Source: Methanothermococcus sp. (GTDB lineage Archaea > AGJL01 > Methanococci > Methanococcales > Methanococcaceae). From it: a stretch of 50,219 nucleotides of DNA. Below, one piece after another: positions 1 through 8,897 of this stretch. The translations under genes and the position numbers were made by a program. How positions within the stretch are numbered: the stretch's first letter is position 1; the number at the start of each line of letters is the position of its first letter. Under the pieces are notes generated by a model that had not been told where the DNA came from, searched no databases, and was given only the letters and a program-made list of their open reading frames with translations. The stretch is from NCBI RefSeq assembly GCF_015523155.1, contig NZ_WAKW01000055.1, forward strand, positions 1-50,219. Reading direction: 5' to 3'.

Positions 1-504
1 ATTTGTAATTAAATCACATCCACAGGCTTCTTTGTTATTCTGAGCAAATTCTGCAAATGGTTCCAAATAATCCATATCTCCATTTAAAGCTGCTGTAATT
101 ACATTAACTATTAATTCTGGTGATGGTGGGCATCCAGGAATTGCCAAATCACATTTTACAACTTCTGTTAATGGTGAGAATGAGCTATGAACAGGTTTTG
201 ACATCTGCCCTCCTCTGCAAAACCTTGTAACTCCACCTGTTGCTGCACATGCTCCCAGTGCAACCAAAATCTTTCCTTTCTTTCTAGCTTCTTGAGCTAC
301 CTCCATTGCATGGTGGTCATCTAAACAGACTGAACCTTCCAATAAAATAATATCTGCCTCAGGAATCTCCCTTACATCAGCCAAGGTCTGACAATATACC
401 AAATCAATAGCACCTAAAATATCCAAAAGCTTTTCATAGGTGTCTGATAATGAGATTAAACATCCACAGCAACTACTTAACTGCACATGTGCCACAGTCA
501 CCAT
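1..504 (-). CDS. fruG: Coenzyme F420-reducing [NiFe] hydrogenase small (gamma) subunit, 3' end outside window
   Basis: Small, electron-transferring subunit of the F420-reducing [NiFe] hydrogenase, which oxidises H2 and passes electrons through Fe-S clusters to the F420-binding beta subunit. The visible 168 residues start [15 protein letters not shown]; the CCGC near residue 12 supplies ligands of the cluster next to the NiFe site, and GACAATGG and IPGCPPSPE are typical of [NiFe] small subunits. The C-terminal ferredoxin-like part lies beyond position 1. The start is ATG at 504, with AGGAGGAG 7-8 bases upstream. It follows fruD by about 40 bp on the same strand, giving the order A-D-G that is known for F420-reducing hydrogenases; fruB would be expected just outside the window. 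The name fru rather than frc rests on the selenocysteine in the neighbouring fruA. Confidence 0.9.
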   Translation of the reverse strand, partial: MVTVAHVQLSSCCGCLISLSDTYEKLLDILGAIDLVYCQTLADVREIPEADIILLEGSVCLDDHHAMEVAQEARKKGKILVALGACAATGGVTRFCRGGQMSKPVHSSFSPLTEVVKCDLAIPGCPPSPELIVNVITAALNGDMDYLEPFAEFAQNNKEACGCDLITN

Positions 505-544
505 GATTTCTCCTCCTTAATTTTAACTTCTATAAAATTAATTT

Positions 545-1123
545 TTAATTTTTTAATTCCTTATACTTCCTTATCTCATTCAATATTATATCTACGGCTT
601 TATCTACGGCTTCTTTAACTTCATCACTCAATTCAAGTACCACATCAGGTTCAGAAACGTATTTTGCCTGGCATCCTATAACTTTTAATTCAATATTATA
701 TTTATCACAAACGTCCCTTAGAGCTCTTGAAAGTGGCCAGTCATGAATATCCAATTTAGTATGTTCAGGATTTGGCAAATATTCCTTTTCAAGTATTTTT
801 ATTTCCCCAGGTTTTAAACCATAATCGATTATATCAACTACTATGATTTTTTTAGTCTTTGAAGTTTCATCCATCAATGAAAGAACCTGTTGAGGAGCTC
901 CTGCACCAGCATCTACAAGAGACACATATTTTTTTTCTTCCTCAGTTAATAGCTCATGAAGTCTTTCAATAACATGAACGCTAAATCCATCATCCGCAAA
1001 TAAAATATTTCCACAGGCTAAAACCATTATCTCCTTAAAGTAAGATAAAGTTAAATCACATTCATCATTATTATCTATCAATTCGTTATTTTCCATATTT
1101 TTAGTTTTGGTTTCTAAATTCAT
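545..1123 (-). CDS. fruD: F420-reducing hydrogenase delta subunit, hydrogenase maturation protease family
   Basis: Member of the hydrogenase maturation endopeptidase family (HyaD/HycI type), which removes the C-terminal tail of the large subunit after nickel insertion. The diagnostic stretch [12 protein letters not shown] carries the Asp that in this family contacts nickel, and a second conserved acidic site follows (VDAGAGAP). About 192 residues from the ATG at 1123, which has GGTTGAT just upstream; a TTG at 1135 and an internal Met (MVLACGN) are alternatives. The first ~35 residues are Asn/Glu/Lys-rich and look like a lineage-specific extension in front of the conserved fold. It lies between fruA (with its SECIS) and fruG. 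The A-D-G order is what separates this operon from the F420-non-reducing vhu/vhc type. Confidence 0.88.
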   Translation of the reverse strand: MNLETKTKNMENNELIDNNDECDLTLSYFKEIMVLACGNILFADDGFSVHVIERLHELLTEEEKKYVSLVDAGAGAPQQVLSLMDETSKTKKIIVVDIIDYGLKPGEIKILEKEYLPNPEHTKLDIHDWPLSRALRDVCDKYNIELKVIGCQAKYVSEPDVVLELSDEVKEAVDKAVDIILNEIRKYKELKN

Positions 1124-1182
1124 ACAATCAACCAATATTTTGAAATATTAAATATAACATCAAATTATATATTTTAAGCATT

Positions 1183-1213
1183 GCTCTCAGGTCCCGATGG
1201 GTTCCCTTTGAGC
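1183..1213 (-). promoter_or_regulatory. Archaeal SECIS element in the 3' untranslated region of fruA
   Basis: On the minus strand this 31-base segment folds as GCUC, then AGG, a GAA internal loop, CCC, an AUC loop, GGG, A, CCU, GA, GAGC. That is the archaeal SECIS layout: a lower stem, an asymmetric GAA/A internal loop, and a short G+C apical stem with a tiny loop. It lies about 15 bp after the fruA stop codon, where archaeal SECIS elements are found, and it is followed by fruD. Its G+C-rich stem is conspicuous in this AT-rich DNA. It would direct selenocysteine insertion at the TGA at 1300-1302. Confidence 0.92.
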
Positions 1214-1227
1214 ATTCTTTTTTTATT

Positions 1228-2457
1228 TTAAATTCTTCTTACTTCAATTACTTCCTCTGTTTCATCATCTTTTACGATGACGTGTGTTGCACATGAAGCT
1301 CATATGTCGTAGGCACGCATGATAACTTCCGCATATTGATGGGGGTATTTTTCAATAGCCTTCTCAACTATTGGGAAGTTCCATGTTGATGCCGCTATGA
1401 TGTTATAAGATTTAATTTTTCCATCTTTTCCTACTGTGGCCATATGAGTATTCATAGCCCTTGGAGCTTCATGAACTCCAATTCCTGAACCATCTTTGTA
1501 TTCAGGAGTTACCTTTGTTTTTCCGTTAATATTTAACTCATCAAGAATTTCCAATGCCCTATAAACTGCTCCAAAGTTTTCCTGGGCTCTTGCAATATTT
1601 ATATCCATAGCACTTCCGCCTTCTCTGAAATTTCCAAATTTAACCATTCGAGCTCTTGGACCTCCCTCTGTTGGAACTCCCGCATAAAATGGTATTTGAT
1701 TTGTTGCAGTTTGGGCTATCTCCAAGTTTTCATAATATCTTTGAGCAGGAATTTCTGTAACATCATTCCAGTTTATAGCATTCCTATTACCATAGGTTGT
1801 GTGAGATGCTATATATGGATATTCATGAGCTCCTAAATCTGGTATTCCTATTTCTTCAAGGTATCTTTCGATTAATCCTGTGTAGATTTCATACATTGTT
1901 TGAGCATCTTTTTCATACTGCCTGCATGCATAGTATAATTTTGATTTCGCCCTTTCAGAGATGTTATTTCTCATACCACCTATTACAATATTCGGTGGAT
2001 GTATTCCCTCTCCCCCGACAATATCCACTATTAACTGACCAGCTTTTCTCATTCTCTGAATGAGTTTTATGGCATCTGTCCTTAAACCGGTTTCCTCAGG
2101 TTTTATGAAGTCATCCGCAGTTAATAGATGGTGCAGCGCATGGGAGTGCATTCTATTTCCTAAACCTACGAGCTCTCTTAGTAACATACCATCTTTTGGC
2201 ACTTCACAGCCAATTGCATTTTCAATTGCCTCACAGGATGCTATACCATGTGTTGCCTGACAAATACCGCAAATTCTCATAACTGCAATAGGTGCAAAAC
2301 TCGCAGGTTTTCCTTTCAACATTGTTTCAAATCCCCTTACAGGGGTTGTATTTGGATAATATGCTTTACTTACAATTCCTTCGTCATCTACCTCTAATAC
2401 CAATTTAGCATGCCCTTCATGCCTTGTTGTTGGCGTAATTCTTACTGTTTCTGCCAC
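1228..2457 (-). CDS. fruA: F420-reducing [NiFeSe] hydrogenase large (alpha) subunit, selenocysteine-containing
   Basis: Catalytic subunit of the F420-reducing hydrogenase, holding the Ni-Fe centre. The N-terminal metal motif RICGICQATHG gives two Cys (about residues 63 and 66). At the C-terminus the reading frame meets TGA at 1300-1302 and continues as DI-U-ASCATH, the position normally held by Cys in the DPCxxCxxH-type motif, so the TGA is read as selenocysteine at about residue 386. The protein then runs 23 more residues to TAA at 1228. Total length is about 409 residues, counted from a GTG at 2457 preceded by GGAGGTGA with 5-base spacing. In-frame codons reach further upstream, but FruA-type proteins begin close to ETVRITPTTRHEGHAK, which supports this start. 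Annotation that stops at the TGA would lose the essential second metal motif. Confidence 0.93.
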
Positions 2458-2639
2458 ATGAGTCACCTCCAAAATAGAAATAGTTATAATATATTTTTTT
2501 AATGGCATTATATAAAGAAATATCTTTTTAAATATCTAAATAAGGGTGTTTAATTTTTTAAATCCTAAAAAAAATTAATTTATTAATATTTATTTAATAA
2601 AAATAATTAAAATAGTGATAAAAAATAAAAAATAATATT

Positions 2640-3908
2640 TTAAAATAAGGGTAATATGCTCCCCACAGTTGGGGCCATTGCAGGAATTTTGAAATTTTTC
2701 CATATCGTCATAGCAAGGGATAGTGCCTGATATCTTTCTCCATGCATTACAAAGACCTTTTTTGGTTTTGGTATCTTTTTTAAATATCTTACCAATGAGT
2801 TATAATCCCCATGGGCAGAAAATTCTATTTTAACCACCTCTCCATTTATAGGAAGTTTATTTTTAAATGGAACTATTTCTCTTGCTCCATCTTCGAGTTG
2901 CCTTCCCAATGTGCCTTCAGCCTGGTATCCCGTTAATATAATCTTATTTTTTGGGTCCTTTAAAAGTTTTAGATACTGCAAAACAGGACCGCCCTGAACC
3001 ATTCCAGATGTGGATATTATTATACAAGATTCGTCTTTATTAAATACCTGCTTATTTGCTTTCTTCACATCACCAAATGGATTTATCCTGTTTTCAAGAC
3101 TATTCCTTATCTTTGGATTTAGCCATTTCGAATAGCTCAGATATACCCCAGTAGTGTGAATCAACGAGCCATCCACATAAACAGGAATGGTTTTTAACAA
3201 TCCGCTCCTCATATAATTGGATATTATAGCCATAATCTCCTGGGACCTTCCAACTGCGAATACTGGAATAATTATCTTTCCTCCTTTTTCTATGGTTTTT
3301 GAAATCTCCTCTACAAGCTGTTTTTCCAAAACCTTTCTCGCTGGCTTTATATCCATTGGAGAACCATAGGTTGATTCTATAATCAATGTATCTATTTCAT
3401 CTATATTGGTATCCGCAGGACGTAGGGTTTTAGTTTCTATTTCATTAATATCCCCAGTATATAATACTTTTTTTCCATCTATATCTAAATATATTGAAGA
3501 GCTTCCAAGAATATGGCCTGCATCATGTAATTTTAAAGAAATATCCTCTGTTATTTTTTTTTCTTCTCGGTAATTTAACGTCTCGATGGCGTCCATGGCT
3601 CGTTTTATATCTTCCTCCCCATATAATTTGGAAAGTTTTGATATATCCTTCCAAATTACATACATTAAATCTATGGTTGGAGCTGTGCAGTATATTTTTT
3701 TAAAATTAAAATAAGGAACTGCACCGCAGTGGTCTAAATGAGCATGTGATACCACTACTGCATCTATGTCGGTTGAATTTATATTTGGCAGACTGTTATC
3801 CGCTGGATTCATTCCGCAGTCCAGTAATATTTTTGATTTTTTCGTATTTATCTCTACACAGGACATTCCTATTTGATGACATCCTCCGTGAAATCTAATT
3901 ATTGACAT
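2640..3908 (-). CDS. Archaeal beta-CASP ribonuclease, aCPSF2-like (no KH domains)
   Basis: Metallo-beta-lactamase/beta-CASP nuclease of 422 residues. Motif 2 is SHAHLDHCG, an early Asp is in LLDCGMNPA, later motifs include HDAGHILGSSS and YTGDIN, and the beta-CASP region has IIPVFAVGRSQE, STSGMVQGG and FSAHGD, ending in VMHGE. The opening RFHGGCHQIGMSCVEI and the lack of N-terminal KH domains fit the shorter archaeal CPSF-like protein (MJ0047 type) rather than aCPSF1/FttA or archaeal RNase J. Expected role: Zn-dependent endo/exonucleolytic RNA processing or decay in the cytoplasm. It stands alone, 105 bp from the convergent-side amidohydrolase gene. The exact in vivo substrate cannot be told from sequence. 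Confidence 0.85.
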   Translation of the reverse strand: MSIIRFHGGCHQIGMSCVEINTKKSKILLDCGMNPADNSLPNINSTDIDAVVVSHAHLDHCGAVPYFNFKKIYCTAPTIDLMYVIWKDISKLSKLYGEEDIKRAMDAIETLNYREEKKITEDISLKLHDAGHILGSSSIYLDIDGKKVLYTGDINEIETKTLRPADTNIDEIDTLIIESTYGSPMDIKPARKVLEKQLVEEISKTIEKGGKIIIPVFAVGRSQEIMAIISNYMRSGLLKTIPVYVDGSLIHTTGVYLSYSKWLNPKIRNSLENRINPFGDVKKANKQVFNKDESCIIISTSGMVQGGPVLQYLKLLKDPKNKIILTGYQAEGTLGRQLEDGAREIVPFKNKLPINGEVVKIEFSAHGDYNSLVRYLKKIPKPKKVFVMHGERYQALSLAMTIWKNFKIPAMAPTVGSILPLF

Positions 3909-4013
3909 ATTATCATCTTATATATTTTAATTTTTTAATATTTTAATATAATTAAAACTGCTAATTTAAAACATTGATATTGAAATACCATATTATTGTA
4001 TTTCAGTAATTTT

Positions 4014-5165
4014 TCACTGATTTATAATATCTCCTTTTTCACATCGTGTTATAATTGATGCTACGATATTCTTAGAGTATTTTATTGAAGGTGATTTTTT
4101 AATAAATGTAAATGTGGCTTTATAGCCTTCATCAATCAATCCAACATCTTTGAGCCCCAAAATCTTAGCATTGTTTATTGTGGCAAATTTCAATATCTCT
4201 TTTGGGTCAATGTGATACAATTTATAGATAAAATCCATTTCTTTAAACAAGGATGGGGAGTTAGCCATGAAATTGTCTGTTCCAAGCCCAACAAGCACAT
4301 TATTTTTTAAAAGTTTAATTATATCGGGTAATCCCACATTAAATGATGCATTTGCCCTTGGACAGACTACAACAGGTATGCTGTATTCATATAGGAGTTC
4401 CGCCTCATGAGATGTTGCATGGGTTGCATGTATTATAAAATTTGGATTGAGCTTTAAATCAATTATTCTTTCTATTTCGGTTTTTCCATAGGTTTCCTTT
4501 GAGTAATCAACGGAACCTTTATGCTCATTTGCATGTATTGAAAAAATCTTATAATCCTGACTTCTAATAAATTTTAAATCCTTGTCAGTATATTCATTAC
4601 ATCCGCTTAACCCTATTCCATCGGAATTTTTTAAAATATCCCTTATCTCTTTCTTTAATTCTTCATTGTTGGATTTTGTAGGTCTTCCCAATATTATGGG
4701 TTTTAGGAGAGTATTATTTTTAATGTTTTGGGTAAACGATTTTTTAAACAATTTATAAGATTCTTTAAAAATATTTATGCCCCTTAATCCGTTTTCTCTG
4801 AAATCACAGAAATATTTTATTCCATTGTTATGGAGCTCATGCAATCCATCCAACATCCCATGTATTAAATCTTTATCATCACAAGTATTTAAAAATTTAT
4901 GTTTCAATCCGTTTGGTGGTTTCACGAGTTCATCAAGGCTTTTGTTTATTCCGATGTCTTTTATAATATTATCGCCAATATGGGTGTGAGCATTTATAAG
5001 GGGCGGCATTATTACTCCGTCGTATTTTATATAATTTTTAATGTCTTCATTTGTGAATCCTTTTATTATACTATCTTCGATTACTAAAATACCTTTTTTA
5101 TATTCAAATTCACTTCCATATAAAAAATTTGATTTTATGTATATTGTGTCCATGTTTGTGTTCAT
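4014..5165 (-). CDS. Amidohydrolase-family metal-dependent hydrolase (chlorohydrolase/deaminase-like)
   Basis: TIM-barrel amidohydrolase of 383 residues. Metal-binding features visible in order: NAHTHIGDN (HxH on strand 1), FSIHANEHKG, the HATHAT segment, and GLGTDNFMANSPS with the C-terminal catalytic Asp. This pattern fits the cytosine deaminase/5'-deoxyadenosine-MTA-SAH deaminase branch, but the sequence is short and divergent for the methanogen enzyme DadD, so no substrate is assigned. The start is ATG at 5165, preceded by AGGTGAGCTC, so a GAGCTC palindrome sits between Shine-Dalgarno and start. Divergent from thyA across a 160-bp AT-rich gap. Confidence 0.75.
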   Translation of the reverse strand: MNTNMDTIYIKSNFLYGSEFEYKKGILVIEDSIIKGFTNEDIKNYIKYDGVIMPPLINAHTHIGDNIIKDIGINKSLDELVKPPNGLKHKFLNTCDDKDLIHGMLDGLHELHNNGIKYFCDFRENGLRGINIFKESYKLFKKSFTQNIKNNTLLKPIILGRPTKSNNEELKKEIRDILKNSDGIGLSGCNEYTDKDLKFIRSQDYKIFSIHANEHKGSVDYSKETYGKTEIERIIDLKLNPNFIIHATHATSHEAELLYEYSIPVVVCPRANASFNVGLPDIIKLLKNNVLVGLGTDNFMANSPSLFKEMDFIYKLYHIDPKEILKFATINNAKILGLKDVGLIDEGYKATFTFIKKSPSIKYSKNIVASIITRCEKGDIINQ

Positions 5166-5326
5166 GAGCTCACCTCAAAAATAAAATAAATAAAATTAAA
5201 CCAAAAATATTCTATATGATAATTAGTTTATGTTAATAAACATATAAAAAATATAAAATGGAATTAAAATAAGTTAAAATAAAATTAAAAAATTATTAAA
5301 AAATTATAAAATAACCAAGTGATAAA

Positions 5327-5986
5327 ATGTTTATTAAAAAACCATCGGTAAGGGCGAGTTATGAATATTTAGTTGAGAAAATACTAAAAGATGGAGAAGA
5401 CATGATAACAGAAGACGGGCAAAAGTGTAGAGAGATTCGAAATACAGTAATAGAAATCACAAATCCGAAATTAAAAAGTATAAGTCCAAAATATCCTCTT
5501 GGAAAAAAGGCAGTGGAACAATACACGAATAATTTATTATATGGAAATTCAGGGGAAGGTCGGTTTGTTTATGATTATTATGAACGAATTAGGGAATATC
5601 CAAGTTATGATAAATCCTTGAAAAATGACCAAATAGAGTATGTGATAAATAAACTTAATACTAATCCAGAATCAAGAAGATGTATAATATCCCTTTGGAA
5701 TCCATACATTGACCAAAAAGTAAAGGATGTTCCATGCTTAAACCATATAGGATTTCAGAAATCTGGAAATTACTTATACATGAGCGTATTATTTCGTTCT
5801 AATGATATTTTACTTGCCTTTCACTCTAATGCCGTAGGTTTAATTAGTTTAGGTGAATATGTGGCAGAAAAAACAAATTCAACATTAAAAAGTTATACTC
5901 ATTTTATATATAATGCTCATATCTATGTCGATAGGGATGCTGATTATATCAAAAAGTATTTTCCAGATTGTTTAAACTATTTATAG
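5327..5986 (+). CDS. thyA: Archaeal thymidylate synthase (ThyA-like), 3' end replaced
   Basis: Archaeal short-form thymidylate synthase/dCMP hydroxymethylase family protein, 219 residues, expected to methylate dUMP. Features: SRRCIISLWNP, the nucleophile Cys in DVPCLNHIGFQ, RSNDILLAFHSNAVGL and the nucleotide-binding YTHFIYNAHIY near the C-terminus. Length is close to that of its methanogen relatives. The start is ATG at 5327 after AAGTGAT. A decayed homing endonuclease gene begins 9 bp after the stop, and a second, diverged version of the thyA C-terminus (DYIKKYFPECLKYLE against DYIKKYFPDCLNYL here) lies beyond it at 6941-7006. The present 3' end is therefore probably not the original one. 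The catalytic core is intact, so the protein should be functional. Confidence 0.82.
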   Translation: MFIKKPSVRASYEYLVEKILKDGEDMITEDGQKCREIRNTVIEITNPKLKSISPKYPLGKKAVEQYTNNLLYGNSGEGRFVYDYYERIREYPSYDKSLKNDQIEYVINKLNTNPESRRCIISLWNPYIDQKVKDVPCLNHIGFQKSGNYLYMSVLFRSNDILLAFHSNAVGLISLGEYVAEKTNSTLKSYTHFIYNAHIYVDRDADYIKKYFPDCLNYL

Positions 5987-5994
5987 GTGAGAAT

Positions 5995-6937
5995 GTGGGT
6001 AAAAGAAAAGTTAATGATGAGATGATTAGTGAATTTATTAGACTTTATGAACATGAAAAATTAACCACGACCGAAATAGGTAAAATGTATGATGTTAATA
6101 GTACAACAGTTTAGCTTTATTTAAAAAAATATGGTGTTAAAATTAGAAGCACATATGAAAGTAATTATATAAAATCTTCAAAATTACTAAATTTAGAACC
6201 ATCTGAAAGTTTAGCATATGTTTTAGGAGTAATAGAAGGAGATGGATGTGTATGTGCTTATAAAAAACAAGGACGTTATTCAATTCAATTAGAAGTAATT
6301 GATAAAGATTTTGTTGATGAATTTAAAAAACATTTGAAAAAAAATAGGGTTTATAAACATTACAGAATATCCAAAAAGATTCGAAAATAAAAATGATAGC
6401 TATGTAGTACGTGTAAATTCAAGATATTTTTATGACTGGTATCAGTCATTAAATAAATATGAAGATTTTAAAAAATTATTGGAAGGCTGTGAAAAATATA
6501 TATGTGCATTTTTAAAAGGAATGTTTGATTCAGAGGGTTCTGTGGCATTACAATATGGTAAAAAAGGGCAAGTTATAAGTGGGAATATTCAAATAGCAAA
6601 TTCAGATGAAAAATTAATTGATTTATGTTGTTATTTTTTAGATAAATTAAATATTGACTATTATATCAGCATTGCAAAAAGAAAAACAAAGGATATTATT
6701 ATAATATATATTAAACCGAATAGTTATAATGATTTTAAAAATTTAATTGGAACTTCTATAAATAGAAAATTAAGTAGAATGGAAATATTATGCAATATAA
6801 AAAGAAGAAAACAATTAACAAATGAAGAAAAATTAAAAATAAAAGAATTGTATAAAACAGGGCACAATATAAATAAAATATCGAAAATAATAAATAGAAG
6901 TAGAACAGCGATAAGAAATGCTATAAAGGATATATAA
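5995..6937 (+). pseudogene. Decayed LAGLIDADG homing endonuclease gene with N- and C-terminal HTH segments
   Basis: Reading from GTG 5995 (GGTGA 4 bases upstream) gives an N-terminal helix-turn-helix (LTTTEIGKMYDVNSTTV), an in-frame TAG at 6112-6114, then the first LAGLIDADG helix AYVLGVIEGDG. A frame change follows in a run of eight A at 6337-6344; shifting one base there restores KKIGFINITEYPKRF. The second motif ICAFLKGMFDSEG comes next, then a C-terminal HTH (INKISKIINRSRTAIRNAI). With two lesions the enzyme is probably inactive. The part from 6479 alone could still give 152 residues with one LAGLIDADG motif. It lies in the thyA 3' end and lacks intein splice-site residues, so it looks like a free-standing mobile endonuclease gene. 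It carries no GAGCTC palindromes. Confidence 0.85.
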
Positions 6938-6940
6938 ATA

Positions 6941-7006
6941 AGAGAATATAGGGTCAGGGATTATATTAAAAAATATTTTCCTGAATGTTTGAAATATTTA
7001 GAATAA
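6941..7006 (+). pseudogene. Displaced copy of the thyA 3' end downstream of the endonuclease gene
   Basis: Reading from 6941 gives RDYIKKYFPECLKYLE and a TAA, matching the last residues of the intact thyA (DADYIKKYFPDCLNYL) with conservative changes. Insertion of the endonuclease gene near the thyA stop, bringing its own version of the 3' end, would strand the original end here. No start codon or ribosome binding site is visible, so it should not be translated. Confidence 0.75.
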
Positions 7007-7100
7007 TTTTTCATTTTTAGGGGGTGGAATTATAGGAGCTCCTACGATATATTATGAAGACGGAAGAACAGAAGATTTTTATGATAAATTTATAGAATGT

Positions 7101-8840
7101 TTGGAAAATAGGGAAGATTTTAAGTTAAATGATTGCGTTGTTGGTGGTATCGCTTCTATTGAACATATATATAATAAAATTAAAAATAAGAAATTAAAAG
7201 GAGCTACAATTAAAGAAAAAGATGATGAAATAATTATAACCATAGATATAAATGTTCAGATTTTCAAGGTTGAATTTAAAGATGATTTTATATTTAAAGG
7301 TTTCGTAGATGGGGTAGTTAAAAAACCTGTTAAAATAGTATTCACCAAAGAAGTTGTTTTTTGGAGCTCCACATTTAACGGAGATGCTTATTTTGGATAT
7401 GCCACATTTGAAAAAGATGCTGATTTTAGAGATACTATATTTAATGGGTGGGCTTATTTTAGCAATACTACATTTGAGGGGGATGCTGATTTTAGTTATA
7501 CTAAATATAAGGTAGAGGCTTATTTTAGCAATACTACATTTAATAAGAAGGCTGATAATAAGAAGGCTGATTTTAGCAATACTACATTTGAGGGGGATGC
7601 TGATTTTAGCAATACTACATTTAATAAGAAGGCTGATTTTAAATATGCCACCACATTTAAGAAAGAGGCTTATTTTATATATACTATGTTTGAGGATAAG
7701 GCTTATTTTAGCAATACTACATTTGAGGGAAATGCTAATTTTAGCAATACTATATTTAAGAAAGAGGCTTATTTTGGATATTTAAGATATACCACCACAT
7801 TTAAGAAAGAGGCTTATTTTAGCAATACTACATTTAATAAGAAGGCTGATTTTGGTAGTGCGATATTTGAACATGCGATATTTAAACACACCACATTTAA
7901 AAAAGACGCTGATTTTAAAAATACAATAAGTGGTATATTAGAATTTGATAAATCAACTTTTGAAGATATCGCATATTTTAGGGATATTTATTTTGGCTTA
8001 TTATCTTTTATCGATTGCACATTTAAAAACATGGCAGAATATAGATATAAAGTAAAATCCGAAGAAGAATTAGATAAGATTAATAAAGAAATAGTAAAGA
8101 CAATAAACAAATACAATAATATAGCCATTTTTAATAATGCCCAATTTTTAAACAAACATACTAAAATAATTAATTTCCAATTGTCTAAAACATCATTTTT
8201 AATGACGGATATGCGGGAAGTAATGTTATTACATAATATCGAAGAAAATAATGAAAAAATATTAAGCCATATATTTTTTGAGATTAAGAAAGAAAACAAA
8301 GAAGAACATGCCATATATAAAAAAATATATGATATTCTTAGAGAGGATGAACATCATAAAGAATTTTATAAAGACTTTTTAGAGTATTTAAATGAAAAAT
8401 CAGTCCTTGCAGAATATAGAAATTTAAGATTATCCATTGAAGATAATATAACTTATGAAGAAGCATCTGATTTGTATAAATTAGAAATGGAATTTAAAAA
8501 AGAATATTCAGAAAATGATTTTGAAAAACTATTTATCCATATTTATGGCATAATATCTGATTACGGGGAATCCGTAAAAAAAATAGGATGGTGGATAATT
8601 TGTATATTGGGGGCATTTACAATTTTGGCTTCGAGTTTTAGATGTAAAAGGATTGAGTGGGATATTTTTAAGATAGTGGAATTTTGGTGGATTTCATTTA
8701 TAGAAGTAATAAGAATATCATTACAAATGAGAACAAACGATAAATCATTATGGGCATTAGAGCCATTTATAAGAATGGCATCTTTAATTTTATTAGGTAA
8801 TCTCTACATCGCACTTAGGAGAAGATTAAGCAGAAAATAA
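7101..8840 (+). CDS. Pentapeptide-repeat protein with C-terminal membrane segments
   Basis: Long protein whose middle (roughly residues 85-320) is a run of pentapeptide repeats of the AxFxx type (ADFSN, TTFNK, KADFS, EAYFS), expected to fold as a right-handed quadrilateral beta-helix. Several DNA repeat units are nearly identical, pointing to recent expansion. A charged helical region follows, then hydrophobic segments near residues 500-515 (WWIICILGAFTILASSF) and at the C-terminus (MASLILLGNLYIAL), so it is likely membrane-anchored. Start uncertain: TTG at 7101 has no clear ribosome binding site. The frame is open from 7002, and protein-like sequence (IGAPTIYYEDGRTEDFYDKF) reads from about 7029, where only ATT/ATA are available after GGGGTGG. 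Function unknown. Confidence 0.7.
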   Translation: MENREDFKLNDCVVGGIASIEHIYNKIKNKKLKGATIKEKDDEIIITIDINVQIFKVEFKDDFIFKGFVDGVVKKPVKIVFTKEVVFWSSTFNGDAYFGYATFEKDADFRDTIFNGWAYFSNTTFEGDADFSYTKYKVEAYFSNTTFNKKADNKKADFSNTTFEGDADFSNTTFNKKADFKYATTFKKEAYFIYTMFEDKAYFSNTTFEGNANFSNTIFKKEAYFGYLRYTTTFKKEAYFSNTTFNKKADFGSAIFEHAIFKHTTFKKDADFKNTISGILEFDKSTFEDIAYFRDIYFGLLSFIDCTFKNMAEYRYKVKSEEELDKINKEIVKTINKYNNIAIFNNAQFLNKHTKIINFQLSKTSFLMTDMREVMLLHNIEENNEKILSHIFFEIKKENKEEHAIYKKIYDILREDEHHKEFYKDFLEYLNEKSVLAEYRNLRLSIEDNITYEEASDLYKLEMEFKKEYSENDFEKLFIHIYGIISDYGESVKKIGWWIICILGAFTILASSFRCKRIEWDIFKIVEFWWISFIEVIRISLQMRTNDKSLWALEPFIRMASLILLGNLYIALRRRLSRK

Positions 8841-8897
8841 TTTTTAAGTATGTATTTATTGCAGACCACGGGAGCTCCCCTACAATTCCCCCACAAT

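Noticed and set aside
4014-5165. Naming the amidohydrolase DadD (5'-deoxyadenosine deaminase)
   Set aside because: Metal motifs agree with the superfamily, but length and sequence are too divergent to fix the substrate.
5995-6937. Intein in thymidylate synthase
   Set aside because: thyA has its own stop before the endonuclease frame and there are no Cys/Ser start or HN-Cys/Ser/Thr end splice residues.
7440-7860. CRISPR-like array, because of repeated short DNA blocks
   Set aside because: Repeats are in one reading frame with 15-bp periodicity and no spacers; they encode pentapeptide repeats.
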